From Halobacillus sp. Marseille-Q1614 (GTDB lineage Bacteria; Bacillota; Bacilli; Bacillales; Halobacillaceae): 64,000 nucleotides of DNA. Each line of letters opens with the position of its first letter. Position 1 is the stretch's first letter. The notes under the pieces were generated by a model, which was not told the DNA's origin, ran no database searches, and saw only the letters and a program-made list of their open reading frames with translations. A program made the translations under genes and the position numbers. This document shows, piece after piece, positions 18,319 to 25,839 of this stretch. Location: the NCBI RefSeq assembly GCF_902809865.1, contig NZ_CADDWH010000001.1, forward strand, positions 1 to 64,000, read 5' to 3'.

Positions 18319-18694
18319 ATGAAGAGAATCGGGAACCTTTTGCTCGTATTTGCCGTATCCGTATTTTCCGAAAGACTCATCTGCTCAATTTGGCGTTCGA
18401 ATGCACGGAAGTCAGGGACCAGCCGTCCCTACGGCGCAGGAACAGTTGATGAAATTGCGCTATCTGGATGCTGTGACGAAAGGGAATTATCGAATCTGGA
18501 CAGAGACAATGGTACAGCAGCTGAAGCAGGCAGATACTCAAACTTCCTAGCGCTTCGCAGGAATTGAGAAGATGGATTGCGTTGTTCACAGAGAGGTACG
18601 TGGAGAGCTCTATGAAGTAAAAATCGATGTCACAGCAGGGATCCTAGCAATGGATTCTATCTTTTACAATCCCCACGTAACGATTCCGCAGTGA
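18319..18694 (+). pseudogene. decayed small secreted-protein gene
   Basis: AGGAGGAAGG precedes an ATG that opens with a signal-peptide-like MKRIGNLLLVFAVSVFS. The frame then shifts near 18370-18380; in the other phase it reads KDSSAQFGVRMHGSQGP ... VQQLKQADTQTS, hits TAG at about 18548, and continues in the same phase to GELYEVKIDVTAGILAMDSIF and TGA at 18694. One frameshift plus one stop would restore a secreted protein of about 125 residues. I do not recognise its family. A sequencing error could explain one lesion but hardly both. Confidence 0.5.
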
Positions 18695-18750
18695 ACAATC
18701 AGAGACTATCTCTTTACACCCTATGGTTAATAGAGAAATGAATAAAGGAT

Positions 18751-18787
18751 AAAAGAGATAGCCTAAGGACAGAGGGCTATCTTTTTG
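18751..18787 (+). terminator. rho-independent terminator
   Basis: AGAGATAGCC pairs with GGGCTATCT across a 10-base loop, followed by TTTT. It probably ended the decayed gene upstream. Confidence 0.75.
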
Positions 18788-19018
18788 TTGGAAAAAGAAT
18801 CTGGCTTCGCTGAACGTGCGACTGTAAGGGGTTTTTGGAAAAGTTCACTATAGTGGCTGTTTTTTTGGGTGTAGATCAAATGGAACCCAGGAAAAAACCA
18901 GGAGAAAATTTTTTTATAAAAAAATTAATTTTTATGACACCTGAATGCACCTAACTTTCGATTATAGATATGACGGAGTATTTTCTAATGCTCTAAATAT
19001 TTATAGGAGGCGTTCTAA

Positions 19019-19759
19019 ATGAATTATTTAAAGGAGATTAATGCATTTGATGATGAGGTAGAGCTGAATTCCGTATCGGCTTCTGCCCAGCTGCTCTGGT
19101 ATGTGCTGATGCAGTACAACAATAAGACGGGCTGGAAGAGGGAATTCACGGCTCCCACATCCGTCATTTTAGTGAAATCGGCCTTAAGTGAGAGTTCGTT
19201 TCTGCGTGCGCGCAAAGAATTACAGGAGAAGGGCTATATCCTTTTTCAAGCGGGCAAGCGGAATCAGGCGCCTGTGTATCAAATGATTTCTCAAGTGAAA
19301 GAGCAGAAGGTGAATGACGTGGAGGATACCCAGAAGGAAGAGGTGACGGAAGGGATGAAGGATAAGCCGGAGGATCATACGAAGGTATTATATAAAAGAA
19401 AAGAAAGAAGAGAAAATGAAGGGGTAGTGGTGGACGCGGCTTCTCCGCATGCTTTTTACGAACAGAACATGGGGATGCTGACACCGTTTATGGCGGAGAA
19501 GATTACCGATTGGTGTGACCGGCTCTCTGATGAGCTGGTGTTGGAGTCGATGAGAATTGCGGCCCAGCACAACAAGCTGTTTTTTCATTACTGTGAAGGG
19601 ATTCTGAGGCGCTGGGAGAAAGCGAATGTACGCACGCTTGCTGATATTAAGAAGCTGGATTCAAGTTCAAAGCCACCGGTGAAGAAGAGGGAGAAGGACG
19701 ATCGGGCGCTGAAGCTGAAGGCTATGGTCGATGAATTCAGGAAGGAGCGTCGCGCATGA
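19019..19759 (+). CDS. phage-type DnaD-like replication initiator
   Basis: A 246-residue protein with the layout of phage DnaD-like replisome organisers: an N-terminal winged-helix domain (about residues 1-92; LWYVLMQYNNKTGWK, SSFLRARKELQEKGYI), a charged linker (about 93-135) and a C-terminal DnaD-type helical domain (FYEQNMGMLTPFMAEKI, YCEGILRRWEKANVRT). It would bind the origin and recruit the helicase through a loader. AGGAGG precedes the ATG. It overlaps the next gene by 4 bases, in the order initiator, loader, helicase known from phage SPP1 (genes 38-39-40). Confidence 0.82.
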   Translation: MNYLKEINAFDDEVELNSVSASAQLLWYVLMQYNNKTGWKREFTAPTSVILVKSALSESSFLRARKELQEKGYILFQAGKRNQAPVYQMISQVKEQKVNDVEDTQKEEVTEGMKDKPEDHTKVLYKRKERRENEGVVVDAASPHAFYEQNMGMLTPFMAEKITDWCDRLSDELVLESMRIAAQHNKLFFHYCEGILRRWEKANVRTLADIKKLDSSSKPPVKKREKDDRALKLKAMVDEFRKERRA

Positions 19760-20082
19760 AGTATGAGGAAGCGGTAAAGGTGCTGGAGACGATTGAGGAG
19801 CTGTTTGAAGGGAAATTCACGATTACTAAACGAAAGCTCGCCGTATTTGTACCGGAGCTTGAACATATGGAGATTGATCGCGTCATGGAAAAGGTGTATC
19901 ACTATGCCTCCAAGTATCATTTTCCCCCGACATTAGCTGATATTGCCTCCTACCCACCAAAGAAAGACGATTATTTAGAAAAGATGAGACGGTGGGAGGA
20001 GGAAGCGGCCAATGTGCCTGAGGAGACGAAGAGGCTTTTTCAAGAGAAGTTTGATGAGCTGGTAAGGAAGGTGAGCCGATGA
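19756..20082 (+). CDS. helicase loader/inhibitor, SPP1 G39P-like
   Basis: A 108-residue acidic helical protein. The N-terminal half (EAVKVLETIEELFEGKF, then RVMEKVYHYASKYHFPPTLAD) resembles phage SPP1 G39P, which binds the G40P hexameric helicase and delivers it to the origin complex. The C-terminal tail (ETKRLFQEKFDELV) is likely flexible. It is sandwiched, with 4-base overlaps on both sides, between the DnaD-like initiator and the DnaB helicase, which strongly supports this role. The similarity is judged by eye. Confidence 0.72.
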   Translation: MKYEEAVKVLETIEELFEGKFTITKRKLAVFVPELEHMEIDRVMEKVYHYASKYHFPPTLADIASYPPKKDDYLEKMRRWEEEAANVPEETKRLFQEKFDELVRKVSR

Positions 20083-21332
20083 TCTATAACCAGGAAGCTG
20101 AACAGTCTGTCATTGGAAGCCTGCTGCTTGAAGGAGAGCTGGCGAAGGATGTGACCTTACGCAGCGAGCATTTCTGTGACCAGCGCCACCGCTTGATCTA
20201 CCAGGCGGTCCGAAAGATTGAGATAGCCGGAGAGCCTGTCAATCTCGTCACGGTCACCACCGAGCTCCATGAGAAAATTAAAGCGGCGGGAGGGGTCAGC
20301 TACTTAAGTGAACTCGCCGCTTCCATCCCCACCACCGCCACCCTCAAGCACCATCAGCGCCTCGTCCTCGATGCCTACCGTAACCGCAAAACGAAGGAAG
20401 AAGCCACCCGCTATGTGCAAAACCCCAACGAAGACACCCTCAATCTGCTGATGGCCAAGTTTGAAGAATATCGCGAAGAAGGAATGATCAGTGAAGAAGT
20501 TTCCAACTATGAAACTCTCTTGAACATCAGCCGGCAGCTCTGTGATCCTCCAAAAGACCACATGACCGGCTTCGCCACAGGCTATAACGACATCGACCAG
20601 CTCACAGGAGGAACCCAGAGAAGCGACCTCATCATCATAGCCGCCCGTCCGTCTATGGGCAAAACCGCCTTCGCCCTTAACCTCGCCGGCCACCACTGCA
20701 AGAACGGAGGCAGAACCCACCTTTTCAGCTTAGAAATGCACAGGGAAGCACTGCTTAAGCGCCTGCTCTCCTGTGAAGGCGAAATCGACGCTCAGAAATG
20801 GCGCAGCCTCAACTTTTCGAACGAAGACTTTGAGAACTGCCTCACCATTGTTGGAGATATCGCGGAATGGAACCTCCACATCCATGAACGCATGCGCACC
20901 GTCGCCGATATCCGCGCCACCATCCGTCAGTCGATCCGAAAACACAGCGATAAACCCCTCATTATCATTGATTACCTGCAGCTATTAGCCGCAAACGGAC
21001 GCTTTGAACGCCGCGACCTCGAAGTCGGAGCGATTACCCGGGAATTGAAGCTTTTGGCTCTAGAGCTTGATATCCCCATTGTGCTCCTGTCCCAGCTTTC
21101 CCGTGGGGTGGAGCAGCGCAAAGACAAACGCCCGATGATGTCTGATCTGCGCGAGTCCGGCAACATCGAACAGGACGCCGATGTCATCGGCTTTCTCTAC
21201 CGGGAGGATTACTACAAGCGAGACGGCGGCGAGAACAACGAAATAGAGCTGATCATCAGCAAGCAGCGGAATGGTCCGGTGGGGACGGTGAAGCTGGAGT
21301 TTGAGAAGGAGTATGGGAGGTTTGTAGGTTAA
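20079..21332 (+). CDS. replicative DNA helicase, DnaB/G40P type
   Basis: A 417-residue hexameric 5'-3' helicase. The N-terminal helical domain (about 1-100; NQEAEQSVIGSLLLEG) is joined by a linker to a RecA-like motor: Walker A ARPSMGKTAF, LFSLEM, Walker B IIIDYLQLL, LSQLSRGVEQR and the SDLRESGNIEQDAD arginine region. At 417 residues it is shorter than chromosomal DnaC/DnaB (about 450), as phage helicases are. Base composition is visibly richer in C than the neighbours, suggesting a separate origin. No other phage structural or integrase genes are in the window. Confidence 0.9.
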   Translation: MIYNQEAEQSVIGSLLLEGELAKDVTLRSEHFCDQRHRLIYQAVRKIEIAGEPVNLVTVTTELHEKIKAAGGVSYLSELAASIPTTATLKHHQRLVLDAYRNRKTKEEATRYVQNPNEDTLNLLMAKFEEYREEGMISEEVSNYETLLNISRQLCDPPKDHMTGFATGYNDIDQLTGGTQRSDLIIIAARPSMGKTAFALNLAGHHCKNGGRTHLFSLEMHREALLKRLLSCEGEIDAQKWRSLNFSNEDFENCLTIVGDIAEWNLHIHERMRTVADIRATIRQSIRKHSDKPLIIIDYLQLLAANGRFERRDLEVGAITRELKLLALELDIPIVLLSQLSRGVEQRKDKRPMMSDLRESGNIEQDADVIGFLYREDYYKRDGGENNEIELIISKQRNGPVGTVKLEFEKEYGRFVG

Positions 21333-21359
21333 GGGAATGTGAAGAGGAGGAAAATAAAG

Positions 21360-21656
21360 ATGGACTATTTGAAAGAAGTAGAGGCCTTTTTTGATGAAGT
21401 GGACGTTACCTTGTTATCTTGGAAGGCGGTAACCTTATGGCATACACTCATGCACTTTAAATTTAGAAGTGGAGAGAAGAAAGAGCTGCTGTTATCCGAT
21501 CGACTCCTTCGATGGAAGACTCGCTTATCGGAGAAGGACTTTAACCAAGCGCGCGAGGAATTGAAAGAGAAAGGGTATCTCTTATATAAGGGGGATAGGA
21601 AGTATCAGTCAGCTATTTATGAAATGATTTCTCGTATTTCTCCACGTAGTATGTAA
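21360..21656 (+). CDS. orphan winged-helix domain, paralogue of DnaD-like N-terminus
   Basis: A 98-residue protein whose whole length matches the N-terminal domain of the DnaD-like protein at 19019: YLKEVEAFFDEV versus YLKEINAFDDEV, and FNQAREELKEKGYLLY versus FLRARKELQEKGYILF. The C-terminal DnaD domain is absent and a terminator follows directly. GGAGG precedes the ATG at 21360, favoured over 21339. It may bind the same DNA site without recruiting helicase and so act as a competitor or regulator; it could also be a degraded duplicate. Confidence 0.6.
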   Translation: MDYLKEVEAFFDEVDVTLLSWKAVTLWHTLMHFKFRSGEKKELLLSDRLLRWKTRLSEKDFNQAREELKEKGYLLYKGDRKYQSAIYEMISRISPRSM

Positions 21657-21657
21657 A

Positions 21658-21694
21658 AGAAGGCCCAATTCAACGTAACGAATTGGGCCTTTGT
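21658..21694 (+). terminator. rho-independent terminator of replication module
   Basis: AAGGCCCAATTC and GAATTGGGCCTT pair around an 8-base loop, followed by TTG TTT. The A-rich left side could also serve the converging ABC transporter operon. Confidence 0.85.
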
Positions 21695-21743
21695 TTATAG
21701 TTCATTAAATTTCACATGCTGAGACTAAAATATATCTCTGATC

Positions 21744-22481
21744 CTATTCATTGAGCAGATTCAAAAACTGTTTCGTTCGCTCATTTTTAGGCTGGGAGAA
21801 TAATTCCTCAGGTTGACCGCGTTCCAATATGTGGCCGCCGTCCATGAATAAGACCTCATCGGCCACATCTCTGGCAAAGCTCATTTCATGCGTAACCACA
21901 ACCATGGTCATTCCTTCTCTAGCTAATTGTTTCATAACTTGAAGGACCTCTCCGACCAGCTCTGGATCAAGAGATGAGGTGGGCTCATCAAACAGCATCA
22001 CCTCAGGATTCATGGCGAGAGCTCGAGCCATCCCAACGCGCTGCTGCTGCCCGCCGGAAAGCTGGTACGGATAGTAATCGACTTTTTCACCAAGTCCTAC
22101 TTTGGTTAAGAGCTCTATGGCCTTTGGCCGTGCCTCTGACTTGTCTCTGTTTTGGACAGTAACCGGCCCTTCCATGACATTCTCCAATGCCGTGAGATGG
22201 GGAAAGAGGTTATACGTCTGGAAGACCATGCCGGTTTGATGCCTGATGGCACGGATGTCTTTCTTTAGGACTTTTTTCGAAAAGTCGATTTCTTGATCGT
22301 TGATGCTTAGAACTCCTTTGGATGGAGTTTCAAGGACATTTAGGCAGCGCAGCAAGGTAGTCTTACCAGAGCCTGAGGGTCCGATGACAACAATCACTTT
22401 TCCTTTTTCAATAGTTAGATCGATACCCTTAAGCACATCAAGCGTACCGAAGTTCATGTGTAAGTCTTTAATGGATAGCAT
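21744..22481 (-). CDS. amino-acid ABC transporter ATPase (cystine/polar type)
   Basis: A 245-residue ABC ATPase of the polar amino acid uptake class (GlnQ/TcyC/TcyN-like). Walker A is [12 protein letters not shown], the signature is [17 protein letters not shown], Walker B is [14 protein letters not shown], and the switch histidine is in VVVTHEM. I chose the ATG at 22481 because GAGG lies upstream; the longer frame would run into the permease gene. It is the last gene of a three-gene minus-strand operon with a permease and a binding lipoprotein, an arrangement like TcyABC of B. subtilis. The precise substrate is inferred. Confidence 0.88.
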   Translation of the reverse strand: MLSIKDLHMNFGTLDVLKGIDLTIEKGKVIVVIGPSGSGKTTLLRCLNVLETPSKGVLSINDQEIDFSKKVLKKDIRAIRHQTGMVFQTYNLFPHLTALENVMEGPVTVQNRDKSEARPKAIELLTKVGLGEKVDYYPYQLSGGQQQRVGMARALAMNPEVMLFDEPTSSLDPELVGEVLQVMKQLAREGMTMVVVTHEMSFARDVADEVLFMDGGHILERGQPEELFSQPKNERTKQFLNLLNE

Positions 22482-22492
22482 ATGGAAGCTCC

Positions 22493-23200
22493 TCATGTTT
22501 TAACATATCGATTGAGGCGGTTCTCAATTTGATCTTGAAAGAGAGATAAGATAAAGCATAACATCCAATAGATGAAAGCCGCTTCTGTATAAAGCAGTAA
22601 AGGTTCATAAGTCGTTGCTACAATTTCTTGAGAAGTCCTGAACATCTCGGTTACTAGTATGGTAGAGGCTAACGAAGTATCCTTCACTAAACTGATAAAC
22701 GAATTGGACAATGGGGGAATAGACACCCGTGTGGCTTGAGGAAGGATGACCCTTTTTAAAGCCTGTCCATAACTCATATTGATGGAATAGGCCGCTTCCC
22801 ATTGACCCTTTGGTATCGATTGAATGGCAGCCCGAATGATCTCTGAAGCGTAGGCCCCTGTATTTAGTGAAAATCCGATGATCGCAGCAGGAAATGGATC
22901 GATCTTCAAGCCAATGGAGCCAAGCCCGAAAAAGATGATAAACAGCTGCACGAGTAACGGGGTTCCACGAATAATAGATATATAGACTCTGGCTATACCG
23001 CTTAACAATTTAATGCCGGATAACCGAAATAAGGCGGTGATGATGGCCAGAACAATACCAATCCCAAATGCGATTAAAGTCATAGGAATGGTATATACCA
23101 GAGCCCCTTTGAGAAGGGGCCAGAAAGAGCTCTGAGCAATCTCCAGGTAACGTTCAAAATTTGTAGCTGTCGTCAATAGAACATTATTTTGTGGAAACAT
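22493..23200 (-). CDS. amino-acid ABC transporter permease (TcyB-like)
   Basis: A 235-residue inner-membrane permease of the HisMQ type with about five membrane segments. The conserved cytoplasmic loop that docks on the ATPase reads [18 protein letters not shown], close to the family pattern. [15 protein letters not shown] is also typical. ATG at 23200 is preferred to an earlier TTG; either way the gene begins inside the end of the binding-protein gene, implying coupling. Together with its neighbours it would import cystine or another polar amino acid. Confidence 0.86.
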   Translation of the reverse strand: MFPQNNVLLTTATNFERYLEIAQSSFWPLLKGALVYTIPMTLIAFGIGIVLAIITALFRLSGIKLLSGIARVYISIIRGTPLLVQLFIIFFGLGSIGLKIDPFPAAIIGFSLNTGAYASEIIRAAIQSIPKGQWEAAYSINMSYGQALKRVILPQATRVSIPPLSNSFISLVKDTSLASTILVTEMFRTSQEIVATTYEPLLLYTEAAFIYWMLCFILSLFQDQIENRLNRYVKT

Positions 23201-24008
23201 CTTCGCCAAACCATTCTTCAGAAATTTCCGCTAACGTTCCGTCTTCTTTCATGTCATCGATGGCTCCGCTTACTGCTTCCACCAATTCTTCGTTTCCTTG
23301 TCGGAACATCATGGCACTCTCTGATGCATCCTCCGCTTCGTCGACGATTTCAACTGGTGCATTTTCTCCTTTTTGGTTCAAGTAATCAAGCACAGATAAA
23401 CGATCATTTACTGTGGCATCGACACGTCCTGTGGCAAGCAATTCCATAGCTGGATTGAAACCTTCCACACTTTGAATTTCTGCCCCATTATCTTTCGCAA
23501 TTTCTGCATAATTACTAGTTAAAGATTGAGCGGAAGTTTTTCCTTGTAAATCTTCAAATGACTTGACTTCACTATTGTCCTTGTTCGTTACTAATACCGC
23601 CGCTGTATACGTATAGGGCGTTGAAAAAGCATATTTCTCTTCACGGTCCGGTTTAATTCCGACCTGGTTGGCAATCATGTCAAATCGTTCAGAGTTCAGT
23701 CCGGCAAACATCGCGTCCCATTTTGTTTCCTTGAATTCCACCTCTAAATCCAGCCGGTTGGCCACTTCCCGGGCAACTTCTACGTCATAGCCCGTCAGTT
23801 TGCCTTGCTCATCATGAAAGGTATACGGAGGGTAGGTTCCCTCTGTTCCAACGGTCAGTACGCCTTTGTCTTTAATTTGTTCATATAAGTTTTCCCCTGA
23901 AGAAGCACTATCTGAACTTTCTTCTTCTTGATTTTCACCTTTTGACCCGCAGGCAGTAAGTACCAATATTAAGGTTAATGTGAATAAGTAAAAAGATAGT
24001 TTTCTCAT
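23184..24008 (-). CDS. amino-acid ABC transporter binding lipoprotein (TcyA-like)
   Basis: A 274-residue extracytoplasmic substrate-binding protein. The lipoprotein signal has lipobox LTAC with the lipid-modified cysteine at residue 20, then an acidic spacer. The mature part has GTEGTYPPYTFHD, GYDVEVAREVANRL, KWDAMFAGLNSERFD and QVGIKPDREEKYAFS, the hallmarks of the SBP_bac_3 family that binds polar amino acids. GGAGGG precedes the ATG. It is the first gene of the operon, behind the promoter at 24053. Confidence 0.9.
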   Translation of the reverse strand: MRKLSFYLFTLTLILVLTACGSKGENQEEESSDSASSGENLYEQIKDKGVLTVGTEGTYPPYTFHDEQGKLTGYDVEVAREVANRLDLEVEFKETKWDAMFAGLNSERFDMIANQVGIKPDREEKYAFSTPYTYTAAVLVTNKDNSEVKSFEDLQGKTSAQSLTSNYAEIAKDNGAEIQSVEGFNPAMELLATGRVDATVNDRLSVLDYLNQKGENAPVEIVDEAEDASESAMMFRQGNEELVEAVSGAIDDMKEDGTLAEISEEWFGEDVSTK

Positions 24009-24052
24009 GTTGTCCCTCCTATTAATTTTGAAAACATAGTAATCTTATCGGC

Positions 24053-24058
24053 ATTATA
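24053..24058 (-). promoter_or_regulatory. -10 box of ABC transporter operon
   Basis: On the minus strand TATAAT lies about 45 bases before the binding-protein start. The matching -35 is weak (CCACTG-like, about 17 bases upstream), so an activator may be needed. Confidence 0.5.
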
Positions 24059-24139
24059 GCATTAATACATAATAGCAGTGGATGGAACAGGTTGTCAAAT
24101 GCCTGATATTATTTATCTAATACCGTTAGGAGGGGTTCA

Positions 24140-24586
24140 ATGAGTGAGAGCATGGAAATGCAGGTAAGGAAAACATATGAACAGCTGATGGAAGCATGGA
24201 ATAACCGTAATGCAGAAGCAATGGCGGCTTTATTTACAGCACAAGGAGAGAGTATTGGGTTTGATGGCAGCCTTTCTAAAGGTCCAAAAGAAATTTATGA
24301 TCATCTTCATCCAATCTTTAAAGATCATCCGACAGCACCATTTGTTTTTAAAGTAAAAGAGGTTAGATTATTGGGGGAGAAGGCCGCCGTCTTAAGAGCG
24401 ATCGCAGGAATGATTCCCCAAGGAAAATCAGATATTAAACCAGAGGTTAACACTCATCACACACTAGTCGTAGTAAAAGAAGAAAGTAAATGGAAGATAG
24501 ACGTCTTCCAAAACACGCCTGCGCAGTTCCACGGAAGGCCGGAACTAGTGGAGCAAATGACAAATGAATTAAGAGAACTGCTTTAG
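24140..24586 (+). CDS. SnoaL/NTF2-like protein (SgcJ/EcaC type)
   Basis: A 148-residue cone-fold protein of the NTF2/SnoaL superfamily. The helix YEQLMEAWNNRNAEAMAALF, the strand segment GESIGFDGS and a closing KWKIDVFQNTP follow the usual DUF4440/SgcJ-EcaC pattern. There is no signal peptide. Such proteins bind small hydrophobic molecules or act as isomerases, dehydratases or inhibitors; nothing here fixes the activity. TAGGAGGGG precedes the ATG, it is divergent from the ABC transporter operon, and its own terminator follows. Confidence 0.8.
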   Translation: MSESMEMQVRKTYEQLMEAWNNRNAEAMAALFTAQGESIGFDGSLSKGPKEIYDHLHPIFKDHPTAPFVFKVKEVRLLGEKAAVLRAIAGMIPQGKSDIKPEVNTHHTLVVVKEESKWKIDVFQNTPAQFHGRPELVEQMTNELRELL

Positions 24587-24622
24587 CCGCCTTCTGACCT
24601 ACAGCTAACGCCTAACCGTCAT

Positions 24623-24670
24623 ACAAACGAAAAAAGCAGAATCCCTAAAAGATCCTGCTTTTTCGTTTGT
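24623..24670. terminator. strong bidirectional-looking terminator
   Basis: ACAAACGAAAAAAGCAG and CTGCTTTTTCGTTTGT pair with a few extra internal base pairs, about 35 bases after the NTF2-like gene. Confidence 0.85.
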
Positions 24671-24884
24671 TTACTACCAAACAAACTTTTGATATTGAGA
24701 TGATTGTTGAGGTTGAATAAGCTTGGTCAAAAGGCAGCTTTGTCTGTCTTTTTTTTTTACTATCCTTTCTTATATGAGGATACAAAAATTAGACGGAAAT
24801 AACCACAGAATGACAAAAATAGTGAAAGGAATTAGAAAGTATTCACCGAATTTATATAACAAAAGAACTAAAGGAGGCTGTACA

Positions 24885-25172
24885 TTGTATTCGTTTATAT
24901 TGGATAACTTAGCCCATACCAGTGCCGAAGAATTATTTAATGTTAGCCACCAGACGCCTAGTTCTACTTACACACGCTGTCGGCTTAGTGGATGTGAACA
25001 AGCTTATTCTCAGATGTACTTAAAGCTGATAAATAAGCTCGAGTTGTGGGAAGAAAATGAAGCGGAGGCTCGGAAAGTTATTCATTCCGCCATAGGCGAT
25101 CATGTGAGAAAAGGGTATCGAACAGGAATTCGAGCACTCGATGATTTACTCATTAAAGAATATATCCTTTAA
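24885..25172 (+). CDS. hypothetical protein, 95 residues
   Basis: I do not recognise the family. The TTG at 24885 is chosen because AAGGAGG lies 7 bases upstream; the longer frame from 24723 has no site. The predicted 95-residue soluble product has two cysteines (TRCRLSGCEQ), then helices rich in Leu, Glu and Arg, and ends in RALDDLLIKEYIL. No signal or membrane segment. It is monocistronic, with a terminator right after. Confidence 0.55.
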   Translation: MYSFILDNLAHTSAEELFNVSHQTPSSTYTRCRLSGCEQAYSQMYLKLINKLELWEENEAEARKVIHSAIGDHVRKGYRTGIRALDDLLIKEYIL

Positions 25173-25206
25173 AGGTATACCGTATAATCCTGCTTCATAA
25201 AGAATG

Positions 25207-25232
25207 CCTATCCGAAAAGGGTAGGATTTTTT
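25207..25232 (+). terminator. rho-independent terminator
   Basis: CCTATCC pairs with GGGTAGG across a GAAAA loop, followed by ATTTTTT, after the 95-residue hypothetical gene. Confidence 0.75.
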
Positions 25233-25686
25233 ATTTCTAAATTTTAAAGAGATAAAATTGTAACATGGATAGGTGCCCAGCTAATAAAGTCGAAAATCTC
25301 ATTTATATACCATCCCCCCAGCTCTATCATTTTTAATCTGGAAGGGAAGATAGTGGAGGAAGCGTTGATCTTGGTCGAAATAACGGCTCAGCTAGCCAAA
25401 AAGAGGTTGGCCAAGAGAATAAACCAAACAGCTTCAACAAATATTTAGACCCTGGTTTTATGCAACAATGATTATTGATGCATATTCAAATGAGTTGTCC
25501 ACATAAGATTCTCTGCTTTCTTCCTCATACTCAGCAAAGGGAAACGGCTCACTTTCATGTAAGTACGGGAAATATTGTAAGTAAGTAGCTAAAACGCGTC
25601 TTCTATATCCTTTCTTTACCATTGATAACGATTACATAATGCTTTAACCTATCAACTTGAATCAATATTATGAATTATTAAATATT
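25233..25686. other. long leader region upstream of sigma-54 promoter
   Basis: No supported gene. A 31-codon GTG frame (VEEALILVEITAQLAKK, about 25351-25446) lacks a family. A lone ATGCATAT half-site occurs near 25478, similar to the activator sites closer to the promoter, but its role is doubtful. Confidence 0.35.
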
Positions 25687-25699
25687 TTATGCATAGATG
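25687..25699 (+). promoter_or_regulatory. candidate activator site (UAS) of NhaC promoter
   Basis: TTATGCATAGATG starts exactly 69 bases before the -24 GG of the sigma-54 promoter. The related perfect palindrome at 29895 has the identical distance to its own -24 GG, which argues that both bind the PAS/Fis activator encoded between them. Confidence 0.6.
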
Positions 25700-25753
25700 G
25701 GTAGATGAACAAAAAAGTATGTCAGAATATCTTGAATTGTCGGAAAAATAGAG

Positions 25754-25772
25754 TTGGCACAGTTCTTGCATT
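25754..25772 (+). promoter_or_regulatory. sigma-54 (SigL) promoter of NhaC operon
   Basis: TTGGCACAGTTCTTGCATT matches the -24/-12 consensus TGGCAC-N5-TTGCA, with GG and GC separated by 10 bases. It lies about 70 bases before the antiporter start and implies activator-dependent transcription. Confidence 0.9.
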
Positions 25773-25839
25773 GTACATAAGTGAGAGGATCTTAAGCGAC
25801 TCAAGATCCAATAAAATCAATAGGGGGAGGGTTTTTATT

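Noticed and set aside
20304-20720. 138-codon minus-strand frame inside the helicase gene
   Set aside because: It is a shadow of the GC-rich dnaB-like coding sequence; the plus-strand protein has all helicase motifs.
25705-25839. Longer N-terminus for the NhaC protein from the ATG at 25705
   Set aside because: It would start upstream of, and read through, the sigma-54 promoter, and lacks a ribosome site; TTG at 25840 has GGGGGAGGG.
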